Source: Sideroxydans sp. CL21 (lineage in GTDB: Bacteria; Pseudomonadota; Gammaproteobacteria; Burkholderiales; Gallionellaceae). From it: 64,000 nucleotides of DNA. Where the stretch lies: the NCBI RefSeq assembly GCF_902459525.1, contig NZ_LR699166.1:1314501-1378500 (forward strand), in the 5' to 3' direction. Under the pieces are notes generated by a model, which worked only from the letters and a program-made list of their open reading frames with translations, was not told the DNA's origin and searched no databases. The translations under genes and the position numbers were made by a program. Shown piece by piece: positions 46,274 to 55,856 of the stretch. Position 1 is the stretch's first letter. Each line of letters begins with the position of its first letter.

Positions 46274-48337
46274 TCATGCGACAGATTTTGCTTGTTCATG
46301 CCGATCTTCCTTTTCATTTTTCGATTGGGCGCGACGAAGTTTCAACCAGGCGTCCAGCGTGCAGGCGACCGACCATGCCTGAGCCGGACAGCCCCGCGCC
46401 GTGTGCGGCGCATCACCGTCGAATATTTCGCTCACCGTGCCCAGTCCGGCTTTATTGAGATGGTCCTGCATTCCTTCAAGTCGTGACAAAGCTCGTTCTG
46501 CATTGCCGCTGACCCGGTATTCCGCCAAAGCATAATGTCCCAGCAGCCATGCCCAGACCGTACCCTGATGGTAGGCACTGTCGCGCGACCAGACATCGCC
46601 CTGATAATACGGACGGTAATCCGGACTGGCGGAATCCAGGGAACGCAAACCGAAAGGAGTAAGCAGGTGTTGCGCGCAGACGGCAACGACGTCCTGCCGT
46701 GCTTGGGAATCCAGCGGAGTAAACGTCAGGCTGACTGCCAGAATCTGGTTGGGTCGGATGTCATCGTCATTGCCATCGGGGCCGTCAATAACATCGAATA
46801 GTCCGTTGTGTTTCGACCGGACAAATCTCCGGAATTCAGCTCGGGTCTTTGCAGCCATCGCCGAATATTCCTTCGCGCGCGCTTCATCGTTCAGGATATG
46901 GGCGAAATACTCCATCGTCTGCAATGCGTTGTACCAGAGGGCATTTATTTCCACCGGTTTGCCGATCCGCGGCGTGATGACATTGTCGCCCACCCTCGCA
47001 TCCATCCAGGTGAGTTGCATGCCAGTTTCTCCCGCGCACAGCAGGCCGTCTGAAGGATCCATGCCGATGCCGTGGCGTGTTCCATTGCGATAATGTCCGA
47101 TGATCTGCTGCAATATTGGCCATGCATAAGCCAGCGACGGCAAATCCTTGATGACTGAGAAGTACGCGTGCCAGGCCTCGATGAACCACAGTGCCGCATC
47201 TACCGTGTTGTATTGGGGCGCCTCGCCATTGCCCGGAAAGAAATTGGGCAGCATGCCGCCGTCCACCAGCGGCAGGTGGCCCAGCAGCAGGCTGCGTGCC
47301 TGCTGGTAACGTCCGGTTGCCAGCAGCAGTCCGGGCAGCGCAATCATGCTGTCGCGCCCCCATTCACCGAACCACGGGTATCCTGCCACGATGGCATCGC
47401 GCGCATGGATATCATCCTGCTCATGGCGAATCACAAAACTGTCCGCTGCCAGGATCAGCTGGTCTATCCATGCGGGTGCCTGCATCAGTTCCGGCACGGT
47501 GATTTTCGCGCGGGTCAGCATGGCAAGGTCGCGTGCCTGAAAGCGCCGCATCGAGTCCTCCATGTAATAGGCCGGTTCATCTTCTTCGATGGAGGCAGTC
47601 AGTCCGACCCAGTGCCCGGCATGAATGGGGAAGGTCATGTGACCGACGCATAAATGGCGATCAAGGCTGGACAGGCCGCGCTCGCGCTCCGCCGGCAGAT
47701 CGAAATCTTCGATCCAATAATCGGCACGTTGTACCTCGCCGCAACGGGAATGAAAATGCAGGGTGGGGCAGCCGGGATAACTGATATCCAGTTCGTGGTC
47801 GCTGGTCTGGAAAGAAGGGGAACTGTTTTCAAACCCGGTGATGCCGTGATGATCGCGAACATTGGCCAGCAACCGTACACGCAATTTGACGCCGCGTTCC
47901 GCCGGATTCTCCAGCAAGCGCCAGGCTATGCTGGTGCTGTGTCTGCCGTGCTCCATCCAGATACGTGCCTCGATCAGCAGGTCATCCAGACGGTAATGCC
48001 AGACCGGCATGCGCCCGTCCAGTCGAAACGATTCTATGGAAAGATGCCCCCGCGGTTCCACCACGCCGCTGCCCCAGCGATTGGTGTGTAAATGTATGAC
48101 GCGATCACCGTCCAGCAATTCGGCATCGGCCTTGGCAAACAACAGATTGCGCTGCAAATGCGATTGAAACGGGGCGATCAGCAAGCCGTGGTAACGCCGG
48201 GTCAGTGTGCCCGCAACCGTCCCGCCGGCGTAGCCTCCTTTGCCGTTGGCAAGCCACCATTCATGCTGTTCTGCAAGTTCGAGCGTGCCGCAGATTTCGC
48301 GATCCAGATGCACTATTTGTGGAAGTGATTGTTTCAC
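46274..48337 (-). CDS. Glycogen debranching enzyme (amylo-alpha-1,6-glucosidase)
   Basis: Removes alpha-1,6 branch points left by glycogen phosphorylase. The 687-residue protein has the N-terminal GDE domain (ANGKGGYAGGTVAGTLTRRYHGLL near residues 31-54) and a C-terminal (alpha/alpha)6 barrel of GH133 type. The barrel shows YPWFGEWGRDSMIALPGLLL, NALWYNALQTMEY and QGDVWSRDSAYHQGTVW. The start is GTG 48337 with a perfect AAGGAGG upstream. It lies nine bases or so before zwf, tying glycogen release to glucose 6-phosphate oxidation. Confidence 0.93.
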   Translation of the reverse strand: MKQSLPQIVHLDREICGTLELAEQHEWWLANGKGGYAGGTVAGTLTRRYHGLLIAPFQSHLQRNLLFAKADAELLDGDRVIHLHTNRWGSGVVEPRGHLSIESFRLDGRMPVWHYRLDDLLIEARIWMEHGRHSTSIAWRLLENPAERGVKLRVRLLANVRDHHGITGFENSSPSFQTSDHELDISYPGCPTLHFHSRCGEVQRADYWIEDFDLPAERERGLSSLDRHLCVGHMTFPIHAGHWVGLTASIEEDEPAYYMEDSMRRFQARDLAMLTRAKITVPELMQAPAWIDQLILAADSFVIRHEQDDIHARDAIVAGYPWFGEWGRDSMIALPGLLLATGRYQQARSLLLGHLPLVDGGMLPNFFPGNGEAPQYNTVDAALWFIEAWHAYFSVIKDLPSLAYAWPILQQIIGHYRNGTRHGIGMDPSDGLLCAGETGMQLTWMDARVGDNVITPRIGKPVEINALWYNALQTMEYFAHILNDEARAKEYSAMAAKTRAEFRRFVRSKHNGLFDVIDGPDGNDDDIRPNQILAVSLTFTPLDSQARQDVVAVCAQHLLTPFGLRSLDSASPDYRPYYQGDVWSRDSAYHQGTVWAWLLGHYALAEYRVSGNAERALSRLEGMQDHLNKAGLGTVSEIFDGDAPHTARGCPAQAWSVACTLDAWLKLRRAQSKNEKEDRHEQAKSVA

Positions 48338-48464
48338 TATTGCCTCCTTGCACTGTTCATGCCTGTCGTATCGGGCTTGGTGATTACGCGGCAGAATTCG
48401 CTGTTGAACGTTGCCTTCAGTTTTTAATTACTCGCGTTGTTGACAGCCGCATATCGGCAAGGCT

Positions 48465-49415
48465 TTAAAGCTTTTCCATCAGCATTTTTTCCAGCTTGAT
48501 CTGATCCGCAGTGAAACCGCGTATACCTTCGGCAAGCTTCTCGGTGGCCATGGCATCCTCGTTCATTGCCCAGCGAAATTCGGCTTCGGTCATCGGCATC
48601 GGTCGTACTTCGGTCACGCCCGTGTCGGTCAGCTTGCGCGGCAGCAAGCCTTGTGTGGCCTCCAGTTTTTGCAGAAAAACCGGGGCGATGGTGAGACGGT
48701 CGCATCCGGCCAGGGCCAGAATCTCGTCCATGTTGCGGAATGACGCACCCATGACGATGGTCTGATAACCGTGCGCCTTGTAGTACGCATAAATTTTGCG
48801 TACCGAGAGTACGCCGGGATCAGATTCCGCCTCAAAATCCTTGCCGCTGTGCGCCTTGTTCCAGTCAAGAATTCGCCCGACGAAAGGAGAGATCAGTGTG
48901 ACGCCGGCTTCCGCACAGCAACGCGCCTGGGCAAAGCCGAATAGCAACGTAAGATTGCAGTTGATGCCCTCGCGCTCAAGGATTTCAGCCGCTCGAATGC
49001 CCTCCCACGTGGAGGCTATCTTGATCAGCACACGGTTGCTGGCTATGCCCGCGGCGCTGTAAAGACGGATCAGTTTGCGTGCCTTGCTGACTGTGGCGGC
49101 CGTATCAAAGGAAAGTCGCGCATCCACTTCGGTCGAGATGCGACCCGGAACATACTTGAGTATTTCCAGTCCGGCATCCACCGCCAGTTTGTCCATGGCA
49201 TCGCGTGCCTGTTGCTCGCGGTCGCTGCTTTGCGATTTTCCCCATGCGATCGCATCGGTGATGAGCGGAACATATTCCGGCAGGGTTGCCGCCTTGAGCA
49301 GCAGGGACGGATTGGTTGTTGCATCCTGCGGTCGATGATGACTGATTGCGTCGATATCGCCCGTGTCTGCCACGATGACAGTCATGGATTCAAGTTGTTC
49401 AAGAAGATTGGCCAT
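48465..49415 (-). CDS. tal: Transaldolase
   Basis: Moves a dihydroxyacetone unit between sugar phosphates in the non-oxidative pentose pathway. The 316-residue protein is of the TalB type: [13 protein letters not shown] near residue 32, the Schiff-base lysine in [17 protein letters not shown] near residue 131, and [10 protein letters not shown]. All key residues are present. It stands between glgP and the debranching gene in the same direction. Confidence 0.95.
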   Translation of the reverse strand: MANLLEQLESMTVIVADTGDIDAISHHRPQDATTNPSLLLKAATLPEYVPLITDAIAWGKSQSSDREQQARDAMDKLAVDAGLEILKYVPGRISTEVDARLSFDTAATVSKARKLIRLYSAAGIASNRVLIKIASTWEGIRAAEILEREGINCNLTLLFGFAQARCCAEAGVTLISPFVGRILDWNKAHSGKDFEAESDPGVLSVRKIYAYYKAHGYQTIVMGASFRNMDEILALAGCDRLTIAPVFLQKLEATQGLLPRKLTDTGVTEVRPMPMTEAEFRWAMNEDAMATEKLAEGIRGFTADQIKLEKMLMEKL

Positions 49416-49473
49416 ATTGATTCCTGGAATATTGGGGTACAGAACTCTCGCTTCGTTTTCAATGCCGTTGTTG

Positions 49474-49491
49474 TTGAAGGCATGCCTTCAA
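49474..49491. repeat. 18-base perfect palindrome over the glgP stop codon
   Basis: TTGAAGGCATGCCTTCAA is a perfect palindrome with no loop, covering the stop of glgP (49488-49490) and the first bases of the glgP-tal gap. No T-run follows. It may be a protein-binding site or a short transcript-end structure. Confidence 0.4.
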
Positions 49492-52031
49492 TAAGCAATG
49501 GTCAGATGCTTTTCCGATGCCAGGCGCACATGCTCTTGTTGCCGGGTTGCTCGTCCCTTTGGGGCCGGTTCAACGCGCCAGATTTTCTCGGCGTAATCGC
49601 CGATGCTACGGTCGCTGGAGAACTTTCCCATATGCGCAACGTTCAGGATTGCCTTGCGTGCCCATTCGTCCGGCCTGTTGTAAAGGGCATCGACTTTTTG
49701 CTGGCAGTCGATATAGGCGGCATAATCGGCCAGCAGCAGGAAGCGGTCACCTCCCTGTGTGAGATCGTCCACAATTTTGCGGAAGCGTCCCGGTTCTTCG
49801 GGCGAGAAATAGCCAGAGCCGATCATATCCAGTGCCTGTTGCAGTTCGCTGTTGGCGTGGTAGTAATCCCAAGGGTTGTAGCCGTGCCGTTGCAGGTTGG
49901 CAGCTTCCCCGATGTTCAGCCCGAAGATGAAGATGTTATCCCACCCGACTTCAGCCCCGATCTCGACATTGGCGCCATCCATGGTGCCGATGGTGAGCGC
50001 CCCGTTGAGTGCCATTTTCATGTTGCCGGTGCCGGAGGCTTCCGTTCCCGCAGTCGATATCTGCTCGGATAAGTCGGTGGCGGGAATGATGTCTGTTGCG
50101 ATTGCAACGTTATAGTTGGGGATGAATACCACTTTCAGCAAATCATGCATGGCGGGATCGTTGTTGACGAAGTCGGCCACGTCGTTGATCAGTTTGATGA
50201 TGAGCTTGGCTGTGGCATAACCCGGCGCGGCTTTGCCGCTGAAGATGACGGTGCGCGGCACAAGGCCTTCAGTCTTTCCGGCACGGATGCGGTTGTACCG
50301 GGTGACGACATGCAGCAGGTTGAGCAATTGGCGTTTGTATTCATGGATACGCTTGATTTGCACGTCGAACAGGGAGTCGGGATTAACCTCGATTTTCAGG
50401 TGGTCGCGGATATAGGCCGAAAGCTTGACCTTGTTGGTTTGCTTGACGGACATGAATGCCTGCTTAAAGGCTTCGTTCTCCGCGAGCGGTACCAGCCTTT
50501 CCAATTCCTCCAGCCCGGTTTTCCATCCCTCCCCGATGTGCTGGGTTATCAGGGCGGACAACGCCGGGTTAGCCTGGTTGATCCAGCGGCGGGGAGTGAT
50601 GCCGTTCGTGATATTGATGATCTTGCCCGGGTAGATTTTTTCGAAATCGGCGAAGGTGGTATTTTTCATGAGTTCGGTATGGATCTGTGCCACGCCATTC
50701 ACCTTGTGACTGCCAACGATGGCCAGATGCGCCATTCTGACTCGCTTACCCATATCTTCGTCTATGATTGAGATGCGCCGCAACAATTCAACGTCACCCG
50801 GATTCCGGTGCATCACATCGTGCAGGAATCGGTGGTTGATTTCATAAATGATCTGCATATGGCGTGGCAGCACTCTTTCAAACATCGCCAAAGGCCAGGT
50901 TTCCAGCGCTTCCGGCATCAGCGTATGGTTGGTGTAGGAAAAAGTGCGCACCGTGATGTTCCATGCCTTGTCCCAGTCCAGATGATGAATGTCCATCAAC
51001 AGGCGCATGAGTTCTGGGATGGAAATGGAAGGATGAGTGTCGTTCAACTGGATGGCTGCCTTGTCCGGCAGAAGATCAAAATCCTTGTGATATTTCTGAA
51101 AGCGGAAAATGATGTCCTGCAGAGAGGCGGTAACGAAAAAATACTGCTGCTTGAGTCTGAGTTCCTTCCCCATCGCGGTCGTGTCGTCCGGATAGAGCAC
51201 CTTGGACAGACTCTCCGATTCGCTTTTATCCCCGACAGCCTTGATATAGTCGCCATTGTTGAAATAGCGCAGGTCAAAATCGCGCGTCGCCTTGGCCGAC
51301 CACAGACGCATGTTGTTGACCGTGTTGTTGCCGAAGCCGGGAACAGGCGTGTCATAGGCCATCGCCATCACTTCCGTGGTGTCCATCCAATGGTGGCGGT
51401 AGGCACCGTCATCGTCTTTGCAATGAATGACATGACCGTAAAAATTGACCTTGTAAAGCAGGTCCGGGCGGGGGAATTCCCACGGATTCCCATACCGCAG
51501 CCAGTTGTCCGGGCGTTCGACCTGGGATCCGTTTTCGATATCCTGGTGGAACATGCCGTATTCGTAGCGGATGCCGTACCCGTAACTGGGTATGCCGAGT
51601 GTGGCCAGCGAATCAAGGAAGCAGGCTGCCAGACGTCCCAGGCCGCCGTTGCCGAGGGCCGCATCTTCCTCGATCTCGCGAACGGCATCGAAATCCACAC
51701 CCAGTTCAAGCATTACGTCACGGCAATTGTCGAAAAACCCCATGTTGAGCAAACTATTGGCAAGCATCCTCCCGGTCAGGAATTCCATTGAGAGGTAATA
51801 GACCCGCTTGACATCATCACGATAGTACCTGCGCTGGGTCTCCATGCAATGCTCTATCAAACGGTCGCGTGCGGCAAATGCAACAGCGTGAAACCAGTCG
51901 CGTACCGAAGCGTTGAGAGGCTCTTTTCCAACGGCGTAGGTGAGTCTGTTGACGAGGGAATGCCGCAATGATTGCTTGTCGAAACCGAGGAATTCGTGCT
52001 GCGGTGCGCTGTGCTTTATATTTTCAGCCAT
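49488..52031 (-). CDS. glgP: Glycogen phosphorylase
   Basis: Releases glucose 1-phosphate from alpha-1,4-glucan ends, using pyridoxal phosphate. The 847-residue protein is full length and shows NGGLGRLAACFLDS near residue 135, the phosphate-binding QLNDTHPSISIPELMR, and the C-terminal PLP site in TGNMKMALNGALTIGTMDGAN with the lysine that binds the cofactor. ATG 52031 follows GGAGGCAACC; the open frame beyond is not protein-like. First gene of the glycogen-to-pentose cluster. A glucan synthase is not in this window. Confidence 0.96.
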   Translation of the reverse strand: MAENIKHSAPQHEFLGFDKQSLRHSLVNRLTYAVGKEPLNASVRDWFHAVAFAARDRLIEHCMETQRRYYRDDVKRVYYLSMEFLTGRMLANSLLNMGFFDNCRDVMLELGVDFDAVREIEEDAALGNGGLGRLAACFLDSLATLGIPSYGYGIRYEYGMFHQDIENGSQVERPDNWLRYGNPWEFPRPDLLYKVNFYGHVIHCKDDDGAYRHHWMDTTEVMAMAYDTPVPGFGNNTVNNMRLWSAKATRDFDLRYFNNGDYIKAVGDKSESESLSKVLYPDDTTAMGKELRLKQQYFFVTASLQDIIFRFQKYHKDFDLLPDKAAIQLNDTHPSISIPELMRLLMDIHHLDWDKAWNITVRTFSYTNHTLMPEALETWPLAMFERVLPRHMQIIYEINHRFLHDVMHRNPGDVELLRRISIIDEDMGKRVRMAHLAIVGSHKVNGVAQIHTELMKNTTFADFEKIYPGKIINITNGITPRRWINQANPALSALITQHIGEGWKTGLEELERLVPLAENEAFKQAFMSVKQTNKVKLSAYIRDHLKIEVNPDSLFDVQIKRIHEYKRQLLNLLHVVTRYNRIRAGKTEGLVPRTVIFSGKAAPGYATAKLIIKLINDVADFVNNDPAMHDLLKVVFIPNYNVAIATDIIPATDLSEQISTAGTEASGTGNMKMALNGALTIGTMDGANVEIGAEVGWDNIFIFGLNIGEAANLQRHGYNPWDYYHANSELQQALDMIGSGYFSPEEPGRFRKIVDDLTQGGDRFLLLADYAAYIDCQQKVDALYNRPDEWARKAILNVAHMGKFSSDRSIGDYAEKIWRVEPAPKGRATRQQEHVRLASEKHLTIAY

Positions 52032-52377
52032 GGTTGCCTCCATTAAGGATAAGCGCATAAATGCCGGAATTAATGTTGCCTTGTACCGGTGAATGAGTTT
52101 TGCAAGGTGTCGCTCAACAGCCAATTGGTGAACCAGGATCTGACCGGGCCAAGTCATGCCAGAGTTCGAATCAATTCCGGACTGCGAGCGACACACGTGA
52201 GTAATATAAGCATTACCGTGTGACTACGTAATTAATAAAAATTCATTTTGCAGGCAATTGCAGAGATGTTTGCGCGACAGTGTCTGCAGCGGTTTGATGC
52301 CGGACGAGTATTGGCCTGACGCAGATTGCACAACCGGATGCCGCGACTTTTTGGCCCCGCTCAAATGGCGGACAAGC
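52032..52377. other. Intergenic region upstream of glgP
   Basis: About 345 bases. It contains an AT-rich tract at 52222-52250 that shares AATTCATTTT with another AT-rich tract at 53592-53616, perhaps similar promoter parts. No gene is seen. Confidence 0.35.
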
Positions 52378-53040
52378 TCAGAAGTTGTAAACTCCACCCA
52401 GGGAAATCATCCTCATGCTAATGCCGGGAACGAGCTCTCCCAGATCTTCATACTGCATACGTATGACAATTCCATTTCCCACGTCGTACTGACCGCCGAT
52501 ACCGTACATCCGGTTGTTCTTGGAGCCGCTTATTGTGGGCAAAGGGTTGCCGGAATTGTCCGTTGAAGAGTAGTTCATCGAATTTCTATCCACTCCGAGC
52601 TTGAGGGAAACGGAGGCTGCATCGTTGATTGGATAAGACCCCACGGCAGCAAGTTGTAATGAGTTTGTATCAAATGAATATGATGCCAACACTGGCGGAT
52701 ACCCGTAGCCGTATCCGTACCCATATCCGTAGCCATATCCGTAACCCCCGTAGCCGCATCCTCCATAGTCGCAGCTATTGCTCGAACTGGACAGCATTGC
52801 ATAGCCTGCTTCAACTGCGAACATCGAACTGATGTTGTACCCTCCCACAATGCGAAGACCGGAGGTGCTGGGATAAATCGAGCCGCTAAATGTAGCGGAT
52901 GCGATATCAACTCCAATATAAAACTTTCCCGAAAGGTCGGTTGAAACCGGGGAGCCGTCAAAGTCGTCTCCAAATTCATCCGCGGTGGCCGGGCAGGTCA
53001 TCAATACTGACAGCAGTGCAATCGCCACAAGATTTTTCAC
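52378..53040 (-). CDS. Outer-membrane beta-barrel protein with Gly-Tyr repeat loop
   Basis: Protein of 220 residues with a signal peptide (KNLVAIALLSVLM ... ATA) and an OmpA-like eight-strand barrel pattern: GKFYIGVDIASATFSG, VGGYNISSMFAVEAGYAML, a central loop, LQLAAVGSYPI, MYGIGGQYDVGNGIVIRMQYEDLG and a final strand ending in phenylalanine (GGVYNF). The central loop, about residues 88-111, is an alternating Gly-Tyr run coded by a hexanucleotide array, with two nearby cysteines. GTG 53040 is chosen because GGGAG lies just before it. ATG 53082 overlaps the upstream stop (ATGA) and would also be possible. Confidence 0.75.
   Translation of the reverse strand: MKNLVAIALLSVLMTCPATADEFGDDFDGSPVSTDLSGKFYIGVDIASATFSGSIYPSTSGLRIVGGYNISSMFAVEAGYAMLSSSSNSCDYGGCGYGGYGYGYGYGYGYGYGYPPVLASYSFDTNSLQLAAVGSYPINDAASVSLKLGVDRNSMNYSSTDNSGNPLPTISGSKNNRMYGIGGQYDVGNGIVIRMQYEDLGELVPGISMRMISLGGVYNF
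52702..52743. repeat. Tandem hexanucleotide array coding Gly-Tyr repeats
   Basis: Seven copies of the 6-base unit NCCRTA (with R = A or G) lie in a row inside the barrel gene and code for alternating Tyr and Gly on the minus strand. The unit is a multiple of three, so gain or loss of copies would change loop length without breaking the frame. Confidence 0.7.
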
Positions 53041-53078
53041 GGTGCTCCCGTTATTTGGTATTACTGTTAAAGAATCGC

Positions 53079-53360
53079 TCATGACAAAAGTACGCGTCCG
53101 GTATCTGTATCAATCAGCACTTCCCTGATGGCGTCGCCATGCCTGATTTCAATCAGGTAGGCAGTGCTGCCCGGCATCAACTCAAGCTTGCCGTGATGCC
53201 GGGCAGGTTTGGAAGTGATTTGTTCCGTTGCCGTTACGAGCGCAATCCTGTTCCTGAATAAAATATTGTCTTCAATTTTAAAATTCCCGTCGACAAAACC
53301 GATTGCGGCCGTCAAGGCAATGATGCGCGCGGCGTCCAAAGAGATTCTCAGTCGTGTCAT
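53079..53360 (-). CDS. Small PepSY-like domain protein
   Basis: Protein of 93 residues. The first part (RISLDAARIIALTAAIGFVDG) looks like a helical start, and the end has the PepSY pattern of a strand followed by an acidic turn (YLIEIRHGDAIREVLIDTDTGRVLLS). PepSY domains are thought to bind or inhibit peptidases. The ATG at 53360 follows CTGGAGGCAAATC. No signal peptide is evident, which is unusual for the family. It overlaps or abuts the barrel gene and should be co-transcribed with it. Confidence 0.65.
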   Translation of the reverse strand: MTRLRISLDAARIIALTAAIGFVDGNFKIEDNILFRNRIALVTATEQITSKPARHHGKLELMPGSTAYLIEIRHGDAIREVLIDTDTGRVLLS

Positions 53361-53803
53361 GATTTGCCTCCAGACAGAAAGATATATGCAGTGCCGACGT
53401 AGCAACACACACTGGCAATTCGAGGAGGTGCATTGTTGGCGGTGTATTCATTTTGCTTTTCTGGACTAGTTCATTGCATTACTGATCGTGTGGCCGGGTG
53501 AAGCCGTTAATCATTCATTTTGGAATTTCTTTCCAATTGGAAAAAACAATTTCATGCTTACGGGGCATTTAAGCATGATCGCGTAATTGAAATGCATTAA
53601 TTAAAATTCATTTTCGGAAGCAGTTTCACGGCCTGGACAAGGAGGAATGTGAGTGCCTGCGTGCAAGCACCGTTCCAGCACGGGAGTCGGAATGCATGCA
53701 TTCTTTTAAGCGGGGTTCGGCATTAATCTTCTCTGTCGTCTTTCAAACGGGGAGATGCCGCATTGAAGTAGAATCGGAATTAATCCTGACCTGATCAATT
53801 GCC
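53361..53803. other. Intergenic region between divergent genes
   Basis: About 440 bases, AT-rich in the middle, with two divergent promoters expected. No open frame of note and no clear repeats. Confidence 0.4.
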
Positions 53804-54556
53804 ATGACTATCGCCAATCTCGCGCCTGCCTATACCGATCCCTCCCATCTTGCGGATGCCGTGAAAAGCCACGGCTTTGGTGTATTGAGTCCGTCAGGTC
53901 TGGCGACTTTTCTGAACTTTCCGTTGTCGGCGCTGGATGACCTGAAAATGGACTGGGACGATCTGCCGCCCGATAATTTCCTCAAGGACGGCGGGCGTTA
54001 TCGTCGCCGCAGGCATTCCAGTTTCATCGTGAACGGCGGTGATATAAAGCAAGTCGCGCATCGGGCGCATTACCAGCCGATGGAATACAACGCGCTGCAC
54101 GGCGGTATGCTGCGCATGTTCGAGCCGGTAAAGCCAGGCTTTGTGTCGCAACCGGTGATTTCAAAATTGTTGCTGGCTATCGCGGAAGTCTGCACCGCTG
54201 TCAAAGGCGAACATCCCTGGCATGTGGAGTTGCACCAGTTTCGCATCGACACCAGCAATGGCATCGGACGGCCGACACCTGAGGGCGCACATCGCGACGG
54301 CACGGATTTTGTGGCCATCCTGTTTGCGGGGCGCGAGAACATTCGCGGCGGTGAGAGCCGCATCTTCGAATTCAATGGACGCCATGGGCAGCGCTTTACG
54401 TTGAGCGAGAAATGGACGCTGCTGCTGCTGGATGATCAGCGCGTCATTCATGAATCCACGCCCATCCAGCCGATGGGCGAAGGCGGGCATCGTGATACGC
54501 TGGTGCTGACGTTCCGGGCGGGCGGTTTTCTGGAGCCCGGCAATCTGACTGTATAG
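53804..54556 (+). CDS. 2-oxoglutarate/Fe(II) dioxygenase family protein
   Basis: Predicted amino-acid-type hydroxylase of 250 residues. The iron ligands can be seen: HxD in EGAHRDGTDF near residue 164 and the distal His in QRVIHESTPI near residue 213, with an Arg about ten residues on (GGHRDTLVLTFR) to bind 2-oxoglutarate. The overall form matches the 2OG-Fe dioxygenase family that includes isoleucine hydroxylase. The substrate is unknown. It lies 10 bases before the alanine dehydrogenase gene, so the two are an operon and may treat the same or linked amino acids. Confidence 0.85.
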   Translation: MTIANLAPAYTDPSHLADAVKSHGFGVLSPSGLATFLNFPLSALDDLKMDWDDLPPDNFLKDGGRYRRRRHSSFIVNGGDIKQVAHRAHYQPMEYNALHGGMLRMFEPVKPGFVSQPVISKLLLAIAEVCTAVKGEHPWHVELHQFRIDTSNGIGRPTPEGAHRDGTDFVAILFAGRENIRGGESRIFEFNGRHGQRFTLSEKWTLLLLDDQRVIHESTPIQPMGEGGHRDTLVLTFRAGGFLEPGNLTV

Positions 54557-54566
54557 GAAGGCGATT

Positions 54567-55679
54567 ATGAATATCGGTGTTCCCAAGGAAGTAAAGCCGG
54601 ATGAGTACCGGGTCGCACTGGTACCGGCCGGCGCTGCCGCGCTGGTGGCGGAAGGACATTCTGTCCATGTCGAGAGCGGTGCCGGACTGGGCAGCTCCTT
54701 TAGTGACGAGCAGTATTTGGCCGCAGGGGCGCATGTCGTCGCCGATGCCGCGGCTGTCTGGGCGGTGGCGGATATCGTCGTCAAGGTAAAGGAACCTGTA
54801 CGTGCGGAATGGCAGCACATCCGCGCGGGACAAACGATATTCGCCTATTTTCATTTCGCGGCAGATCGCGAACTGACACAGGCACATCTCGACTCCGGTG
54901 CGACCTGCATCGCATACGAAACGGTGCAGTTGAGCACGGGCGAGCTGCCCTTGCTCACGCCGATGTCGGAAGTGGCCGGATGCATGGCGGTACAGGAAGG
55001 GGCCAAATATCTGGAGAAGTTCTACGGCGGGCGCGGCGTCCTTCTTGGCGGAGTCCCCGGCGTCCCGCCCGCGCACGTGGTGGTGATCGGTGGCGGCGTG
55101 GTGGGCAGCAACGCGGCAAGAACGGCGGCCGGCCTCGGCGCCCAGGTCACCATTCTGGATTTGTCGCTGGAGCGACTGCGTTATCTCAGCGAAGTGTTGC
55201 CGGCCAATGTGCAGACACTGTATTCGAATCGCCACAACCTGCTGGAGCAGATCGCCACGGCCGACCTGGTCATCGGCGGTGTGCTCATCCCCGGAGCGGC
55301 GGCGCCGAAACTGATACGCCGCGAAGACTTGAAAACGATGCGTGAAGGCTCGGTCATCGTGGATGTGGCGGTGGATCAGGGCGGATGCGTCGAGACGACG
55401 CATCCGACCACACATCATGATCCGATCTATATTGTGGACGGCGTGGTGCATTATGCCGTGGCAAACATGCCGGGCGGAGTGCCCCGCACTTCGACTCTCG
55501 CGCTCACCAATTCAACTTTTCCCTATCTTCAGCAACTGGCCGGGAAAGGCTGGCAGCAGGCGCTGCGCGACAGCATCCCGTTGCGCCGCGGATTGAATAT
55601 CGTCAATGGCAAGATAAGCTATCGCGCGGTGGCCGACTCTTTCGGTATGCCTTACGCCGCAGTGGAAAGTTTTCTCTAG
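54567..55679 (+). CDS. ald: Alanine dehydrogenase
   Basis: Oxidatively deaminates L-alanine to pyruvate with NAD, reversibly. The 370-residue protein has the full family set: [20 protein letters not shown] at the start, KVKEP with the catalytic lysine near residue 74, [10 protein letters not shown] with the catalytic His near 95, the Rossmann motif [16 protein letters not shown] near 176, and DVAVDQGGC and [12 protein letters not shown]. The ribosome site AGGAAGG is strong. It follows the dioxygenase gene at 10 bases. Confidence 0.95.
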   Translation: MNIGVPKEVKPDEYRVALVPAGAAALVAEGHSVHVESGAGLGSSFSDEQYLAAGAHVVADAAAVWAVADIVVKVKEPVRAEWQHIRAGQTIFAYFHFAADRELTQAHLDSGATCIAYETVQLSTGELPLLTPMSEVAGCMAVQEGAKYLEKFYGGRGVLLGGVPGVPPAHVVVIGGGVVGSNAARTAAGLGAQVTILDLSLERLRYLSEVLPANVQTLYSNRHNLLEQIATADLVIGGVLIPGAAAPKLIRREDLKTMREGSVIVDVAVDQGGCVETTHPTTHHDPIYIVDGVVHYAVANMPGGVPRTSTLALTNSTFPYLQQLAGKGWQQALRDSIPLRRGLNIVNGKISYRAVADSFGMPYAAVESFL

Positions 55680-55856
55680 CGGGTGCGTGCGAAGTCGCCA
55701 GATATGCGCAGCAGTAATACCCACTTTTACCATTTCGACGACAAGGTTTAAGTCGATAGAGAAGCCGGTTCTATGCTTATAACAACAGACCAGTTCATTA
55801 AACGGCAGAGGTTGGTTAGACTTGCCCCATCGTAAATTCATCCCGGGCAAAAAATC

